64,000 nt of DNA from JBAXAM01 sp964213355 (GTDB lineage Bacteria; Pseudomonadota; Gammaproteobacteria; UBA9339). Shown in pieces: positions 26,035 through 34,556 of the stretch. The stretch is taken from assembly GCA_964213355.1 (NCBI GenBank), contig CAXOVY010000032.1, positions 62,001-126,000 on the forward strand. The letters are read 5' to 3'. Below the pieces are notes generated by a model. It saw nothing but the letters and a program-made list of their open reading frames with translations. It had not been told where the DNA came from and made no database searches. The position numbers and the translations under genes are program-made. The number at the start of each line of letters is the position of its first letter. The stretch's first letter is position 1.

Positions 26035-27921
26035 ATGATAAAAATCATACTTCCAGATGGCAAACAATTAGAGTTTGCAAAACCAGTAACTGTGCAAGAA
26101 ATTGCACAAGCGATTGGCGCTGGACTTGCGAAAGCTGCAATTGCTGGAAAAGTTGATGGTAAAGCAGTAGATCTTTCTTGTTTGGTGGAAAGAGATGCGG
26201 TGGTTATGATCTTGACATCAAAAAACCCTGAAGGACTCGAAATACTGCGGCATTCTGCTACTCATGTGCTTGCCCAAGCTGTTTGTGAGTTATTTCCTGG
26301 TGCTTATCCAACTATTGGACCAGCGATTGAGGATGGTTTTTATCATGATTTTTATTATCCTAAAGGATTTAGTGAAGAAGATTTAGCAAAAATCGAAGCT
26401 AAGATGCATGAGATAGTGCAAGCTAACTATAAATTTGAACATAGTCTTAAAAAACGTACTGATGCTATTTCTTATTTTAAAAAACGCAGTGAGAATTATA
26501 AGGTTCAAATAGTCGAAGGCATTCCTGAGAATCAAGTTTCATTTTATAGCCAAGGAAACTTTACTAATGTTTGTCGTGGTCCTCATATACCAAGTACAGG
26601 TTATTTGCATGCTTTTAAATTAACCAAAGTTGCTGGTGCCTATTGGCGTGGTGATTCACATAACGAAATGTTGCCGCGTATTTATGGCACTGCTTGGGCG
26701 ACGCAGAAAGAATTGGATGATTATTTGTCCAGGTTAGAAAGAGCGAAGCAAAATGATCATCGGCTTGTTGGCAAAAAAATGGGTTTATTTCATTTGCAAG
26801 AAGAAGCGCCTGGAATGGTTTTTTGGCATCCAAATGGTTGGGCAATTTACTCAGAAATTAAGCGCTATTTGGCAGTGCAGCAAACAAAATTTGGCTACCT
26901 AGAAATAAATACACCTCAATTGCTTGACCGTAGTTTGTGGGAAAAATCTGGGCACTGGGAAAAATTTAAAGAAGCTATGTTTATTACTGAATCAGAGAAT
27001 CGTACCTACGCTATTAGACCTATGAGTTGTCCTGGTAGTATTCAAGTATTTAAACAGGGTATTAAAAGCTATCGTGATTTACCAATAAGACTTGCTGAAT
27101 TTGGTCATTGTTATCGTAATGAAGCATCCGGTACCCTAAGTGGTATTATGCGTGTTCGTAGTTTTACGCAGGATGACGGTCATATTTTTTGTACCGAGGA
27201 TCAAATTGGCAGTGAATCTTTGGCTTTTATTGAGCAGTTGGTAAGTGTTTATGCTGATTTTGGTTTCAAAGATATCATTGTTCGTCTAGCAACCCGTCCA
27301 GAGAAGCGTATTGGTAGCGATATTGTTTGGGATAAAGCAGAAAAAGCTTTGGCTGATGTTCTAGATAGTAGGGATACGAAATGGGAGCTTTCCGTGGGTG
27401 AAGGTGCATTTTATGGACCAAAAATAGAGTTTTCACTGCGCGATAGCCTTGGTAGAGTTTGGCAATGCGGAACTTTGCAGGTTGATTTTTCTATGCCAGA
27501 GCGCTTAGGTGCTTATTACATCAATGAAGATGGTGAGAGAAGGCCACCAGTAATGTTACATCGAGCTATGCTTGGCTCTCTTGAGCGCTTCATTGGAATT
27601 TTGTTGGAAGAAACTGGTGGCGATTTGCCATTATGGTTGGCGCCAGTTCAAGCAGTGGTAATGAATATTACTGATGCACAGGCAGAATATGTTAAGGCTG
27701 TTACGCTAAAATTGCGTGATAAAGGTATACGCGCAAACATAGACTTGCGAAATGAGAAGATAGGCTTTAAAATCCGCGAACACTCAATTGCTAGAGTGCC
27801 GTTTATGTTGGTGATTGGTAACCGTGAGGCTGAAAGTAATATGGTTACAGTGCGTACGCGTGAGGCACAAGATTTAGGTCTGATGTCGATTGAAGAAGTA
27901 CTTGCAAAGTTTATAAAATAA
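26035..27921 (+). CDS. thrS: Threonine-tRNA ligase
   Basis: The 628-residue class II synthetase charges tRNA-Thr. Domain order is typical: an N-terminal TGS domain (residues 1-60), an editing domain with HSATHVLAQAV, then the catalytic core. The core has a zinc ligand in RPMSCPGS, motif 2 YRNEASGTLSGIMRVRSFTQDD (in two blocks) and motif 3 HRAMLGSLERF, followed by the anticodon-binding domain. It heads the conserved set thrS-infC-rpmI-rplT-pheST. No clear leader hairpin for autoregulation was recognised in the 25 bp between tRNA-Val and the start. Confidence 0.97.
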   Translation: MIKIILPDGKQLEFAKPVTVQEIAQAIGAGLAKAAIAGKVDGKAVDLSCLVERDAVVMILTSKNPEGLEILRHSATHVLAQAVCELFPGAYPTIGPAIEDGFYHDFYYPKGFSEEDLAKIEAKMHEIVQANYKFEHSLKKRTDAISYFKKRSENYKVQIVEGIPENQVSFYSQGNFTNVCRGPHIPSTGYLHAFKLTKVAGAYWRGDSHNEMLPRIYGTAWATQKELDDYLSRLERAKQNDHRLVGKKMGLFHLQEEAPGMVFWHPNGWAIYSEIKRYLAVQQTKFGYLEINTPQLLDRSLWEKSGHWEKFKEAMFITESENRTYAIRPMSCPGSIQVFKQGIKSYRDLPIRLAEFGHCYRNEASGTLSGIMRVRSFTQDDGHIFCTEDQIGSESLAFIEQLVSVYADFGFKDIIVRLATRPEKRIGSDIVWDKAEKALADVLDSRDTKWELSVGEGAFYGPKIEFSLRDSLGRVWQCGTLQVDFSMPERLGAYYINEDGERRPPVMLHRAMLGSLERFIGILLEETGGDLPLWLAPVQAVVMNITDAQAEYVKAVTLKLRDKGIRANIDLRNEKIGFKIREHSIARVPFMLVIGNREAESNMVTVRTREAQDLGLMSIEEVLAKFIK

Positions 27922-27963
27922 GTTTACTTTAAAATCAAATGGTAAAGAAAGTAGGAGGAATGT

Positions 27964-28515
27964 ATTAGCTTACATCATAGTTCACGTCGTAACCCTAGCT
28001 CGGCTATTAAAAAAGCTAGGATAAATCATCAAATTAGTGCACGCGAAGTGCGTCTTATTGATAAAGATGGTAGTCAAGTTGGTATTGTGACTTCGCAAGA
28101 GGCTTTGCAAAAAGCACAAGAGGCCAATTTGGATTTGGTGGAGATATCTCCACTATCGACCCCTCCAGTTTGCCGTATAATGGATTTTGGTAAATATTTA
28201 TTTGAACAACGTAAGCGTCTTAAAAAGAAATCCAAGCAAGTACAGGTAAAAGAAGTAAAAATGAGACCTGTTACTGATATTGGTGATTATTTGGTAAAAG
28301 TTCGTAAAGCCATTGTCTTTTTACAAGAAGGAAATAAAGTTAAATTTACTGTTCGTTTTCGTGGACGTGAGTTATCTTACCAGCAGCAGGGAATTGATAT
28401 TTTACGACGTGCAGAAAATGATGTAAAAGAGCATGGAACGGTAGAGCAGATACCAAAGATGGAAGGTAAACAAATGGTGATGATTGTGATCCCAGGGAAA
28501 CAGAAAAGTATTTAA
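27964..28515 (+). CDS. infC: Translation initiation factor IF-3, ATT start
   Basis: IF-3 binds the 30S subunit, keeps subunits apart and checks start codon choice. The open frame continues upstream of the first GTG (28048) to an ATT at 27964, preceded by AGGAGG five bases away. That start gives 183 residues, the normal IF-3 length, and restores the N-terminal part with KKARINHQISAREVRLIDKD. Rare ATT starts are a known feature of infC and let IF-3 limit its own synthesis. The C-terminal domain has VRFRGRELSYQQQG. It lies 42 bp after thrS and 23 bp before rpmI. Confidence 0.95.
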   Translation: MSLHHSSRRNPSSAIKKARINHQISAREVRLIDKDGSQVGIVTSQEALQKAQEANLDLVEISPLSTPPVCRIMDFGKYLFEQRKRLKKKSKQVQVKEVKMRPVTDIGDYLVKVRKAIVFLQEGNKVKFTVRFRGRELSYQQQGIDILRRAENDVKEHGTVEQIPKMEGKQMVMIVIPGKQKSI

Positions 28516-28538
28516 AATTTTTTGGAGAGTTGTTAATA

Positions 28539-28733
28539 ATGCCTAAACTAAAAACAAATAGAAGTGCCGCTAAAAGATTTAAAAAAACTGCTAGTGGTAA
28601 TTATAAACATCGTAGTGCTTTTCGTAATCATATTTTGACTAAAAAAAGTAGCAAGAGAAAAGCAACTCTTGCCCCAATGGCTATGGTAAGTAAGAGTGAT
28701 CGTAAAGCAGTCAAGAACATGCTTGGTGATTAA
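28539..28733 (+). CDS. rpmI: Ribosomal protein bL35
   Basis: The 64-residue basic protein begins MPKLKTNRSAAKRFKKT, the conserved bL35 N-terminus, and contains HRSAFRNHILTKKSSKRKA. The ATG at 28539 after TTTGGAGAG is preferred over one 9 bp upstream because it gives the conserved MPK start. It is a 50S subunit protein, encoded between infC and rplT. In E. coli bL20 represses this operon; no pseudoknot operator could be confirmed here by eye. Confidence 0.96.
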   Translation: MPKLKTNRSAAKRFKKTASGNYKHRSAFRNHILTKKSSKRKATLAPMAMVSKSDRKAVKNMLGD

Positions 28734-28754
28734 ATTTAATTTTGGAGAAAAGCA

Positions 28755-29114
28755 ATGCCTAGAGTAAAACGCGGGGTTACAGCCCGGGCCCGTCATAAGA
28801 AAGTTTTGAAAAAAGCCAAAGGTTATTACGGTGCGCGCAGTCGAGTTTTTAGAACCGCCAAGCAAGCAGTAATTAAGGCTGGCCAATATGCCTATGTTGG
28901 TCGTAAACAACGTAAGCGTCAGTTCCGTTCGCTTTGGATAATTCGAGTTAATGCAGCTGCGGTGCAGAACGGAATGTCATACAGCAAGTTTATAGCTGGT
29001 TTAAAGCTGGCTAAGATTGAGATTGATCGTAAGATTCTTGCTGATATCGCAGTTCACGATAAAAATGCCTTCACAGCAATTGTTGAGAAAGTTAAAGCTG
29101 CGATTGCGAAATAG
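28755..29114 (+). CDS. rplT: Ribosomal protein bL20
   Basis: The 119-residue protein has the typical start MPRVKRGVTARARHKKVLK and the core AYVGRKQRKRQFRSLWIIRVNAA. It is an early 50S assembly protein and usual translational repressor of rpmI-rplT. It starts 21 bp after rpmI behind a TTGGAGAA ribosome site. Just after it lies an unusually long perfect inverted repeat that separates it from pheS. Confidence 0.97.
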   Translation: MPRVKRGVTARARHKKVLKKAKGYYGARSRVFRTAKQAVIKAGQYAYVGRKQRKRQFRSLWIIRVNAAAVQNGMSYSKFIAGLKLAKIEIDRKILADIAVHDKNAFTAIVEKVKAAIAK

Positions 29115-29128
29115 TTTCGTGACTATTG

Positions 29129-29241
29129 CGCTCTTTCAGAGCTTAAAATCTTTGTGTTATCTTACCCAGGATTACCTCACTACTTCGTAGTTTCGTCACC
29201 CTGGGTAAGATAACACAAAGATTTTAAGCTCTGAAAGAGCG
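29129..29241. repeat. 42-bp perfect inverted repeat between rplT and pheS
   Basis: Arms at 29129-29170 and 29200-29241 are exact reverse complements over 42 bp. The 29-bp loop contains a smaller hairpin, ACTAC-TTC-GTAGT. There is no T-run after it. The stem is much longer than a terminator and looks like a MITE-like or REP-like palindromic unit. In RNA it would form a very stable hairpin in the pheST leader. Confidence 0.9.
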
Positions 29242-29312
29242 TGATAATAAATTTATGAACGTGCTTGTGGGTATGGATAGAGCTAAAACCTGCGGCTACC
29301 GGTATTATATTT

Positions 29313-30317
29313 ATGAGTTTATCCTTAATTAACAATCTCGATCAAATTCTTGAAGAAGCTATTGGTATAATAAACAATACACAAGATCTTCATGCCATTG
29401 AACAAATTCGCAGTCAATATCTAGGTAAAAAAGGCAAGCTAACTGACGTTTTAAAAACTTTGGGAACTTTGGAACCAAAATATCGTCCGAAGGCAGGACA
29501 GGCTATTAACCTAGCAAAAAATAGGTTAATTGTTGCCATTGAAGTTCGTCGTCAGGTATTACAAGTAAATGAGCTCGAAAAAAATCTAGCGCAAGAAACT
29601 GTTGATATTACTTTGCCACCGCGTGGTCAAACACCAGGCACTCTTCATCCCGTAACCCGCGTCCAAAAACTTTTTGAAAATTTTTTTCTCAGCATGGGTT
29701 TTTCGGTGGTTGAAGGCCCGGAAATCGAAACTGAGTTTTATAATTTTACGGCCTTAAATATTCCGCCGCATCATCCAGCGCGCGCAATACATGATACCTT
29801 TTATTTTGAGAGTGGTATGATGCTGCGCACGCAAACATCGCCAGTGCAAATTCGCGCCATGCAAAAAATGCAGCCGCCAATACGAATTGTTTGTCCAGGT
29901 AGAGTTTTTCGTTGTGATAATGATGCTACCCATGCTCCGATGTTTCACCAGATGGAGATGTTAATTGTTGATGAAAATGTAAACCTGGCAAACTTAAAAT
30001 GGATTATAAGCAAGTTCATAGAGTATTTTTTTAAGGAAAAAATTGAGTATAGATTTAGGCCGTCTTATTTTCCATTTACCTCGTTATCAGCGGAAGTTGA
30101 TCTTAAATGGGAAGTAGGTGGAGCATGGCGTTGGTTAGAGCTTGGTGGCTGTGGTGTGGTACATCCAAATGTACTGCGTGCTGGAGGAATTGACCCCGAT
30201 CGCTTTCAAGGTTTGGCGTTTGGTTTTGGGATTGATCGTTTGGCTATGGTCTACTACGGTATAAAAGATATTAGGATGCTTTTTGAGAATGATGTGCAAT
30301 TTTTACAGCAATTTTAG
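29313..30317 (+). CDS. pheS: Phenylalanine-tRNA ligase alpha subunit
   Basis: PheS is the catalytic subunit of the alpha2-beta2 synthetase. It has an N-terminal coiled coil (residues 1-90, with SQYLGKKGKLTDVLK) and the class II core, with HPARAIHDTFYF, RTQTSPVQIRAMQ, FRCDNDATHAPMFHQMEML and the motif 3 region GLAFGFGIDRLAM. The ATG at 29313 gives 334 residues. An upstream in-frame GTG at 29265 lies next to the palindrome and is unlikely. A flavin-reductase-like gene, not pheT, follows after 9 bp. Confidence 0.96.
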   Translation: MSLSLINNLDQILEEAIGIINNTQDLHAIEQIRSQYLGKKGKLTDVLKTLGTLEPKYRPKAGQAINLAKNRLIVAIEVRRQVLQVNELEKNLAQETVDITLPPRGQTPGTLHPVTRVQKLFENFFLSMGFSVVEGPEIETEFYNFTALNIPPHHPARAIHDTFYFESGMMLRTQTSPVQIRAMQKMQPPIRIVCPGRVFRCDNDATHAPMFHQMEMLIVDENVNLANLKWIISKFIEYFFKEKIEYRFRPSYFPFTSLSAEVDLKWEVGGAWRWLELGGCGVVHPNVLRAGGIDPDRFQGLAFGFGIDRLAMVYYGIKDIRMLFENDVQFLQQF

Positions 30318-30326
30318 GAGAGTAAT

Positions 30327-30830
30327 ATGCAAGCAATAAACCACTTTCAAAAAATTGGCGATATCTTAGAAAATGTAAGCAAAGGAGTGTTTTTAACTGT
30401 AAAAAACAGCCATGGTGAGCTTAATACCATGACTATCGGTTGGCTTATGTCTGGCATTGTGTGGAGAGCACCTATGCTGATGATTGCTGTTAGATCAAAC
30501 AGGCATACTTTTAAATTACTTGAAAACGCAGATGATTTTACTGTCACCATTCCTTTTTCTGGGATGAGTGAGCAATTGTTGTTTTGTGGTACTCATTCAG
30601 GGCGCGATACTGATAAATTGAAAGCATGTGGTTTGGTTACATTGCCAGCACAAAAAGTTGCTTCTCCAGTTATTGCGGCGAAAACAGCCCGTTATTATGA
30701 GTGCAAAATTGTTCAAGCGACTGCGATGGATAAAAATAGATTGGCGCCAAAATGTGATCAAGAGTTTTATCAAGATAAGTCATATCATACTTATTATTTT
30801 GGTGAGATTGTTGTGTGTTATGAGGTATAG
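30327..30830 (+). CDS. Flavin reductase-like (flavoredoxin type) domain protein
   Basis: The 167-residue protein fits the FMN-binding split-barrel flavin reductase-like family. Family-like blocks are GVFLTVKNSHGELNTMTIGW near the N-terminus, then MIAVRSNRHTFKLL and DDFTVTIPF. The C-terminal part has AKTARYYECKIVQ and YHTYYFGEIVVCYEV. Such proteins bind FMN and pass electrons to partners, but the substrate cannot be read from sequence. It sits 9 bp after pheS and 11 bp before pheT with good spacing to both, so it is cotranscribed. A gene between pheS and pheT is unusual in gammaproteobacteria. Confidence 0.82.
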   Translation: MQAINHFQKIGDILENVSKGVFLTVKNSHGELNTMTIGWLMSGIVWRAPMLMIAVRSNRHTFKLLENADDFTVTIPFSGMSEQLLFCGTHSGRDTDKLKACGLVTLPAQKVASPVIAAKTARYYECKIVQATAMDKNRLAPKCDQEFYQDKSYHTYYFGEIVVCYEV

Positions 30831-30841
30831 CAAATTATTAT

Positions 30842-33223
30842 ATGAAATTTAGCAAGTCTTGGCTCAGCGAACTACTTAATTTTGAAATATGCGCGGCAAA
30901 ATTAGCCGAGCAATTGACTATGGTCGGTCTAGAAGTTGCTGAGGTAAAACCAGTTGCCGGAGATTTTTGTGGCGTCGTGGTTGGTGTGATTCTTGAAGTA
31001 AATCAGCACCCAAATGCTGATAAGCTCACTGTTTGTAGCGTTAATATTGGCGAGTCCGAGCCCCTTACTATTGTTTGTGGCGCGGCAAATGTACGGCCAA
31101 AATTAAAAATTCCAGTAGCAGTCATTGGTGCGATACTACCAAATAATTTTAAAATTAAAAAAGCAAGGTTACGTGGCATAGAGTCAATTGGTATGATGTG
31201 CTCAGCTGTTGAACTAGGTGTGGCTGAAACTTCGTCGGGGTTGCTGGAATTACCAGATGATGCACCAATTGGTATGGATGTGCGCCAATATTTAATGCTT
31301 GATGATGCTGTTATAGAAGTTGAGCTGACTCCAGATCGTGGTGATTGTTTAAATATTGTTGGTATTGCTCGAGAAGTTGCTGCAATTAATCGGATAGAGC
31401 GCAGTCAATTAAAACCAGCAAATATCACAACCCAAGGATCATCTTTACCTATAGTTATAAAAGCTCCAGATGCTTGTCCACACTACTGTGGTCGTATTAT
31501 TCGTGGGATTAATAATAATCAAATTGCCACTCCAATTTGGATTCAAGAGCGATTACGTCGCTCAGGTATAGGTATTATTAATCCAGTTGTAGATGTGGCT
31601 AATTACGTCATGCTCGAACTTGGTCAACCGCTACATGCATTTGATTTGGCAAAACTAGATGAAAAAATACAAGTACGCTATGCAGTGCCAGGAGAAGAAA
31701 TAACATTACTTGGCGGTAGTAAAATAGAATTAAATGCTAAAACGCTAGTGATTGCTGATAGCAGTAGAGTGCTTGCGGTTGCCGGAATTATGGGTGGAGT
31801 TGATTCTAGTGTAAGCAAGGACACTATTGATGTTTTTCTTGAGAGCGCTTTTTTTGCTCCAGAAAAAATGGCAGGCCAGGCGCGAAGCTATGGTCTGCAA
31901 ACTGATGCTTCTTATCGGTATGAACGAGGAGTAGATTCTAGATTGCAATTGCAAGCTTTAGATCGTGCGACTTCTTTGTTACTCGAAATTGTTGGTGGTA
32001 AGCCAAGTGATGTAGCAGAAGTAATTGTCCAAGAAAACATGCCACAATGCCTGGTTGTTCATTTACGACGCAGCAAAATTGAAAAAGTTTTAGGAATGGC
32101 TATTGCAGATGAAGATGTATTTGCCATTTTAGCGCACTTAGAAATGCAAGTTGAATTAGCGGCTGATGGTTGGCAAGTAACGATACCAAGTTGGCGTTTT
32201 GATCTTGAAATTGAAGAAGATTTGATTGAAGAAGTTGCGCGTATTTACGGTTATCACTGTATTCCAGAGCAAAAAATTATTGCCGAATTGATGGTGGCTT
32301 CTCCTGATGTCGCCAGCGCAAAGAGGGATCGTCTTTACGAATTAATGACAGACTTAGGGTATTATGAGGTAATCACTTACAGTTTTACTGATGCAAAGCT
32401 TCAAGCTTTGCTTGACCCAGAGCATGCTCCATTGCCATTGGTTAATCCTATTTCGCCAGAACTAGCAGTAATGCGTACAACATTGTGGCCCGGACTAATT
32501 AGTGCAGCTAAATATAATTTCTGTCGCCAGGAGCAGCGTGTTCGGTTTTTCGAAATTGGCTTGCGGTTTTTACAACGGGGCGATTCTTTGCAGCAACTGC
32601 CAACTCTTGCCGGAATTGTGCTCGGAGATGTGTATCCAGAGCAATGGGGAATTGAGCAAAAAGAGCAGGTGGATTTTTTTGACCTAAAAAATGATATTGA
32701 TGCCATTTTAAAATTATTTGGCCATGATGAACACGTTGAATATATGCCAACAAACCACCCGGCTCTGCATCCCAGGCGCTCAGCTCAAATTTGTATGGCA
32801 AATACTCCTATAGGATTTGTTGGTGAAATTCATCCAAAAGTTAAACAGGAACTTGACCTATCCAAGCAAGTATGTTTATTTGAAATAAATTTAAACAGTA
32901 TAACCAGTGAGTTAAAAGATGCTTTTAACGAATTTTCTAGATTTCCAAAAACGCAAAGGGATATTGCCATAATAGTAAATAAAGAAATAACATGGCAACA
33001 AATTAGGCAAAAAATTGTAGACATTACCGGAGAATTACTACACAATATTGAATTATTTGATATTTACTACGGAGAAGGTGTTGGTTTAAATCAAAAAAGT
33101 TTAGGTATTCACTTGATTTTTCAAAGCGTTGCGCGTACCTTAGTCGACACTGAAATTGATGCATTGATAAATCAAGTGGTTTCTCTTTTGAAACAAACAT
33201 TTGACGCAAATTTAAGAGGATAG
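30842..33223 (+). CDS. pheT: Phenylalanine-tRNA ligase beta subunit
   Basis: The 793-residue protein has all PheT regions: an N-terminal tRNA-binding OB domain (VGVILEVNQHPNADKLTVC), then the B3/B4 editing region with VVDVANYVMLELGQPLHAFD. The B5 domain, a catalytic-like core (RDRLYELMTDLGYYEVITYSF, in two blocks) and the C-terminal ferredoxin-like anticodon-binding domain (FSRFPKTQRDIAIIV) follow. It pairs with PheS. ihfA starts 4 bp after its stop, the usual order. Confidence 0.97.
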   Translation: MKFSKSWLSELLNFEICAAKLAEQLTMVGLEVAEVKPVAGDFCGVVVGVILEVNQHPNADKLTVCSVNIGESEPLTIVCGAANVRPKLKIPVAVIGAILPNNFKIKKARLRGIESIGMMCSAVELGVAETSSGLLELPDDAPIGMDVRQYLMLDDAVIEVELTPDRGDCLNIVGIAREVAAINRIERSQLKPANITTQGSSLPIVIKAPDACPHYCGRIIRGINNNQIATPIWIQERLRRSGIGIINPVVDVANYVMLELGQPLHAFDLAKLDEKIQVRYAVPGEEITLLGGSKIELNAKTLVIADSSRVLAVAGIMGGVDSSVSKDTIDVFLESAFFAPEKMAGQARSYGLQTDASYRYERGVDSRLQLQALDRATSLLLEIVGGKPSDVAEVIVQENMPQCLVVHLRRSKIEKVLGMAIADEDVFAILAHLEMQVELAADGWQVTIPSWRFDLEIEEDLIEEVARIYGYHCIPEQKIIAELMVASPDVASAKRDRLYELMTDLGYYEVITYSFTDAKLQALLDPEHAPLPLVNPISPELAVMRTTLWPGLISAAKYNFCRQEQRVRFFEIGLRFLQRGDSLQQLPTLAGIVLGDVYPEQWGIEQKEQVDFFDLKNDIDAILKLFGHDEHVEYMPTNHPALHPRRSAQICMANTPIGFVGEIHPKVKQELDLSKQVCLFEINLNSITSELKDAFNEFSRFPKTQRDIAIIVNKEITWQQIRQKIVDITGELLHNIELFDIYYGEGVGLNQKSLGIHLIFQSVARTLVDTEIDALINQVVSLLKQTFDANLRG

Positions 33224-33227
33224 GCTT

Positions 33228-33551
33228 ATGGCATTAACAAAAGCTGAATTGGCGGAAAATTTATTTAACGTGCTTGGAATTAATAAACGAGAAGCTAAGG
33301 ATTTAGTAGAAATATTTTTTGAAGAAATTCGTTTATTGCTTGAGCAGGGTCAGCAGATTCGCTTGTCTGGTTTTGGTAATTTTAATTTGCGTGACAAAAA
33401 AGAGCGTCCCGGTCGAAATCCAAAAACCGGTAGGGATGTTCCTATAACCTCTAGACGAGTTGTTACTTTTCGAGCTGGTCAAAAATTAAAAGCTAGAGTT
33501 GAAAAATATGCAGGATCAACAGCAATCCAAGCTGAGTCAGCAGGGTCGTAA
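33228..33551 (+). CDS. ihfA: Integration host factor alpha subunit
   Basis: IhfA forms with IhfB the heterodimer that bends DNA sharply and shapes promoters and recombination sites. The 107-residue protein has MALTKAELAENLF, the beta-arm with SGFGNFNLRDKKERPGRNPK (IhfA/HU signature), the proline tip and a C-terminal extension of about 10 residues. Its place right after pheT marks it as the alpha subunit. The downstream merR-type gene overlaps its end by 44 bp. Confidence 0.95.
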   Translation: MALTKAELAENLFNVLGINKREAKDLVEIFFEEIRLLLEQGQQIRLSGFGNFNLRDKKERPGRNPKTGRDVPITSRRVVTFRAGQKLKARVEKYAGSTAIQAESAGS

Positions 33552-33915
33552 CCTCAGTAAGAAAACCTCATTAGCTCTGCCAGAAATCCCAGGTAAAATT
33601 TACTTCACTATTGGTGAGGTGAGCAGACTGTGTTTGCTTGAATCTCATGTATTGCGTTATTGGGAGCAAGAATTCCCTGATCTTAGCCCAGCAAAAAGAT
33701 GTGGTAATCGACGTTATTACAAGCGCGATGAAATAATATTGATCAGGCGTATTAAAGGTTTGTTATACGAACAGGGTTTTACGATCGAAGGTGCCAGGCT
33801 TAGGTTAGAGTGCGACAAAAATGTTTCTGATATCCCGAGTGTTCAATCGTCAGAGTCAATAAAAAAGATTATTGTGCAATTGAAAGAGGTATTGGTGGAG
33901 TTGGAGCGGGATTAG
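33508..33915 (+). CDS. MerR-family transcriptional regulator
   Basis: The 135-residue protein has the MerR winged helix: IYFTIGEVSRLCLLESHVLRYWEQEFP (two blocks, residues about 31-57), then CGNRRYYKRDEIILIRRIKGLLYEQGFTIEGARLRL. A short coiled C-terminal dimer helix follows, without metal-binding cysteines. Such a MerR-like gene regularly follows ihfA in gammaproteobacteria; its targets are unknown. The ATG at 33508 is preferred to the TTG at 33499. tRNA-Pro starts 9 bp after its stop. Confidence 0.9.
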   Translation: MQDQQQSKLSQQGRNLSKKTSLALPEIPGKIYFTIGEVSRLCLLESHVLRYWEQEFPDLSPAKRCGNRRYYKRDEIILIRRIKGLLYEQGFTIEGARLRLECDKNVSDIPSVQSSESIKKIIVQLKEVLVELERD

Positions 33916-33924
33916 ATAGTATGA

Positions 33925-34001
33925 CGGGGCGTAGCGCAGTCTGGTAGCGCACTTGCATGGGGTGCAAGGGGTCGTCGGTTCAAATCCGGCCGTCCCGACC
34001 A
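33925..34001 (+). tRNA. tRNA-Pro (anticodon GGG)
   Basis: CGGGGCG at 33925 pairs with CGTCCCG before ACCA. The anticodon loop is ATGGGGT in a CTTGC/GCAAG stem and the T-loop is GGTTCAAATCC. CCA is encoded. It borders the accessory block that runs to uvrB. No duplicated tRNA end was seen on the far side. Confidence 0.95.
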
Positions 34002-34037
34002 GTAATAATACTAAACAAATTTTTAAAATTGCTTTCT

Positions 34038-34541
34038 ATGAGTCCAAAAAAATTATTTTTCTTTTTTAGCTTATTCGCCGCAACAACTGCTTTTGCTATT
34101 TGTCCTCTTTGTACCTTTGCTGTTGGTGCTGGTATTGGTTTAGCTCAATATTTTGGTATTGATGATACCATCACTGGTATTTGGATCGGGGGATTGATTG
34201 TTTCGTTGATTGCTTGGACGATACACTGGCTCGATAAAAAAAATATGCGTTTTTATGGGCGCAAGATTTTTATTATCATTGTCTATTATGGTATTACCAT
34301 TGTTCCGCTTTATATCTACGGAATTATGGGGCATGCACTGAATAAAATGTGGGGTATTGATAAAATTTTACTTGGTATAATTATTGGCAGTGCTATATTT
34401 TTTAGTGGTGTGATAAGTTGTGGTCAGCTGAAAAAGAAAAACAATGATAAAGCCTACTTCCCATTTCAAAAAGTTATAATGCCGATATTGCCCTTGATAA
34501 TTTTAAGTATAGTTTTTTATTATTTAACAAAATGGCTTTAA
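34038..34541 (+). CDS. Integral membrane protein of unknown function
   Basis: The 167-residue protein has a signal-like first helix (KLFFFFSLFAATTAFA) and then CPLCTFAVGAGIGLAQYFGI. Four to five further helices follow, separated by short charged loops (HWLDKKNMRF, LKKKNNDKAY). The CPLC motif after the first helix could be a redox or metal site (inference). The start at 34038 is chosen because the upstream frame runs through tRNA-Pro. The next gene follows after 15 bp and is probably cotranscribed. From memory, similar CPxC membrane proteins with this neighbour occur in candidate-phyla bacteria; no search was run. Confidence 0.75.
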   Translation: MSPKKLFFFFSLFAATTAFAICPLCTFAVGAGIGLAQYFGIDDTITGIWIGGLIVSLIAWTIHWLDKKNMRFYGRKIFIIIVYYGITIVPLYIYGIMGHALNKMWGIDKILLGIIIGSAIFFSGVISCGQLKKKNNDKAYFPFQKVIMPILPLIILSIVFYYLTKWL

Positions 34542-34556
34542 TATGAGTGAAAAATA

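Noticed and set aside
29129..29241. Terminator of rplT
   Set aside because: The stem is 42 bp and lacks a following T-run; pheS follows on the same strand.
29265..29312. Upstream GTG start for pheS
   Set aside because: The extra 16 residues are not PheS-like and overlap palindrome-derived sequence; the ATG at 29313 gives the family length.
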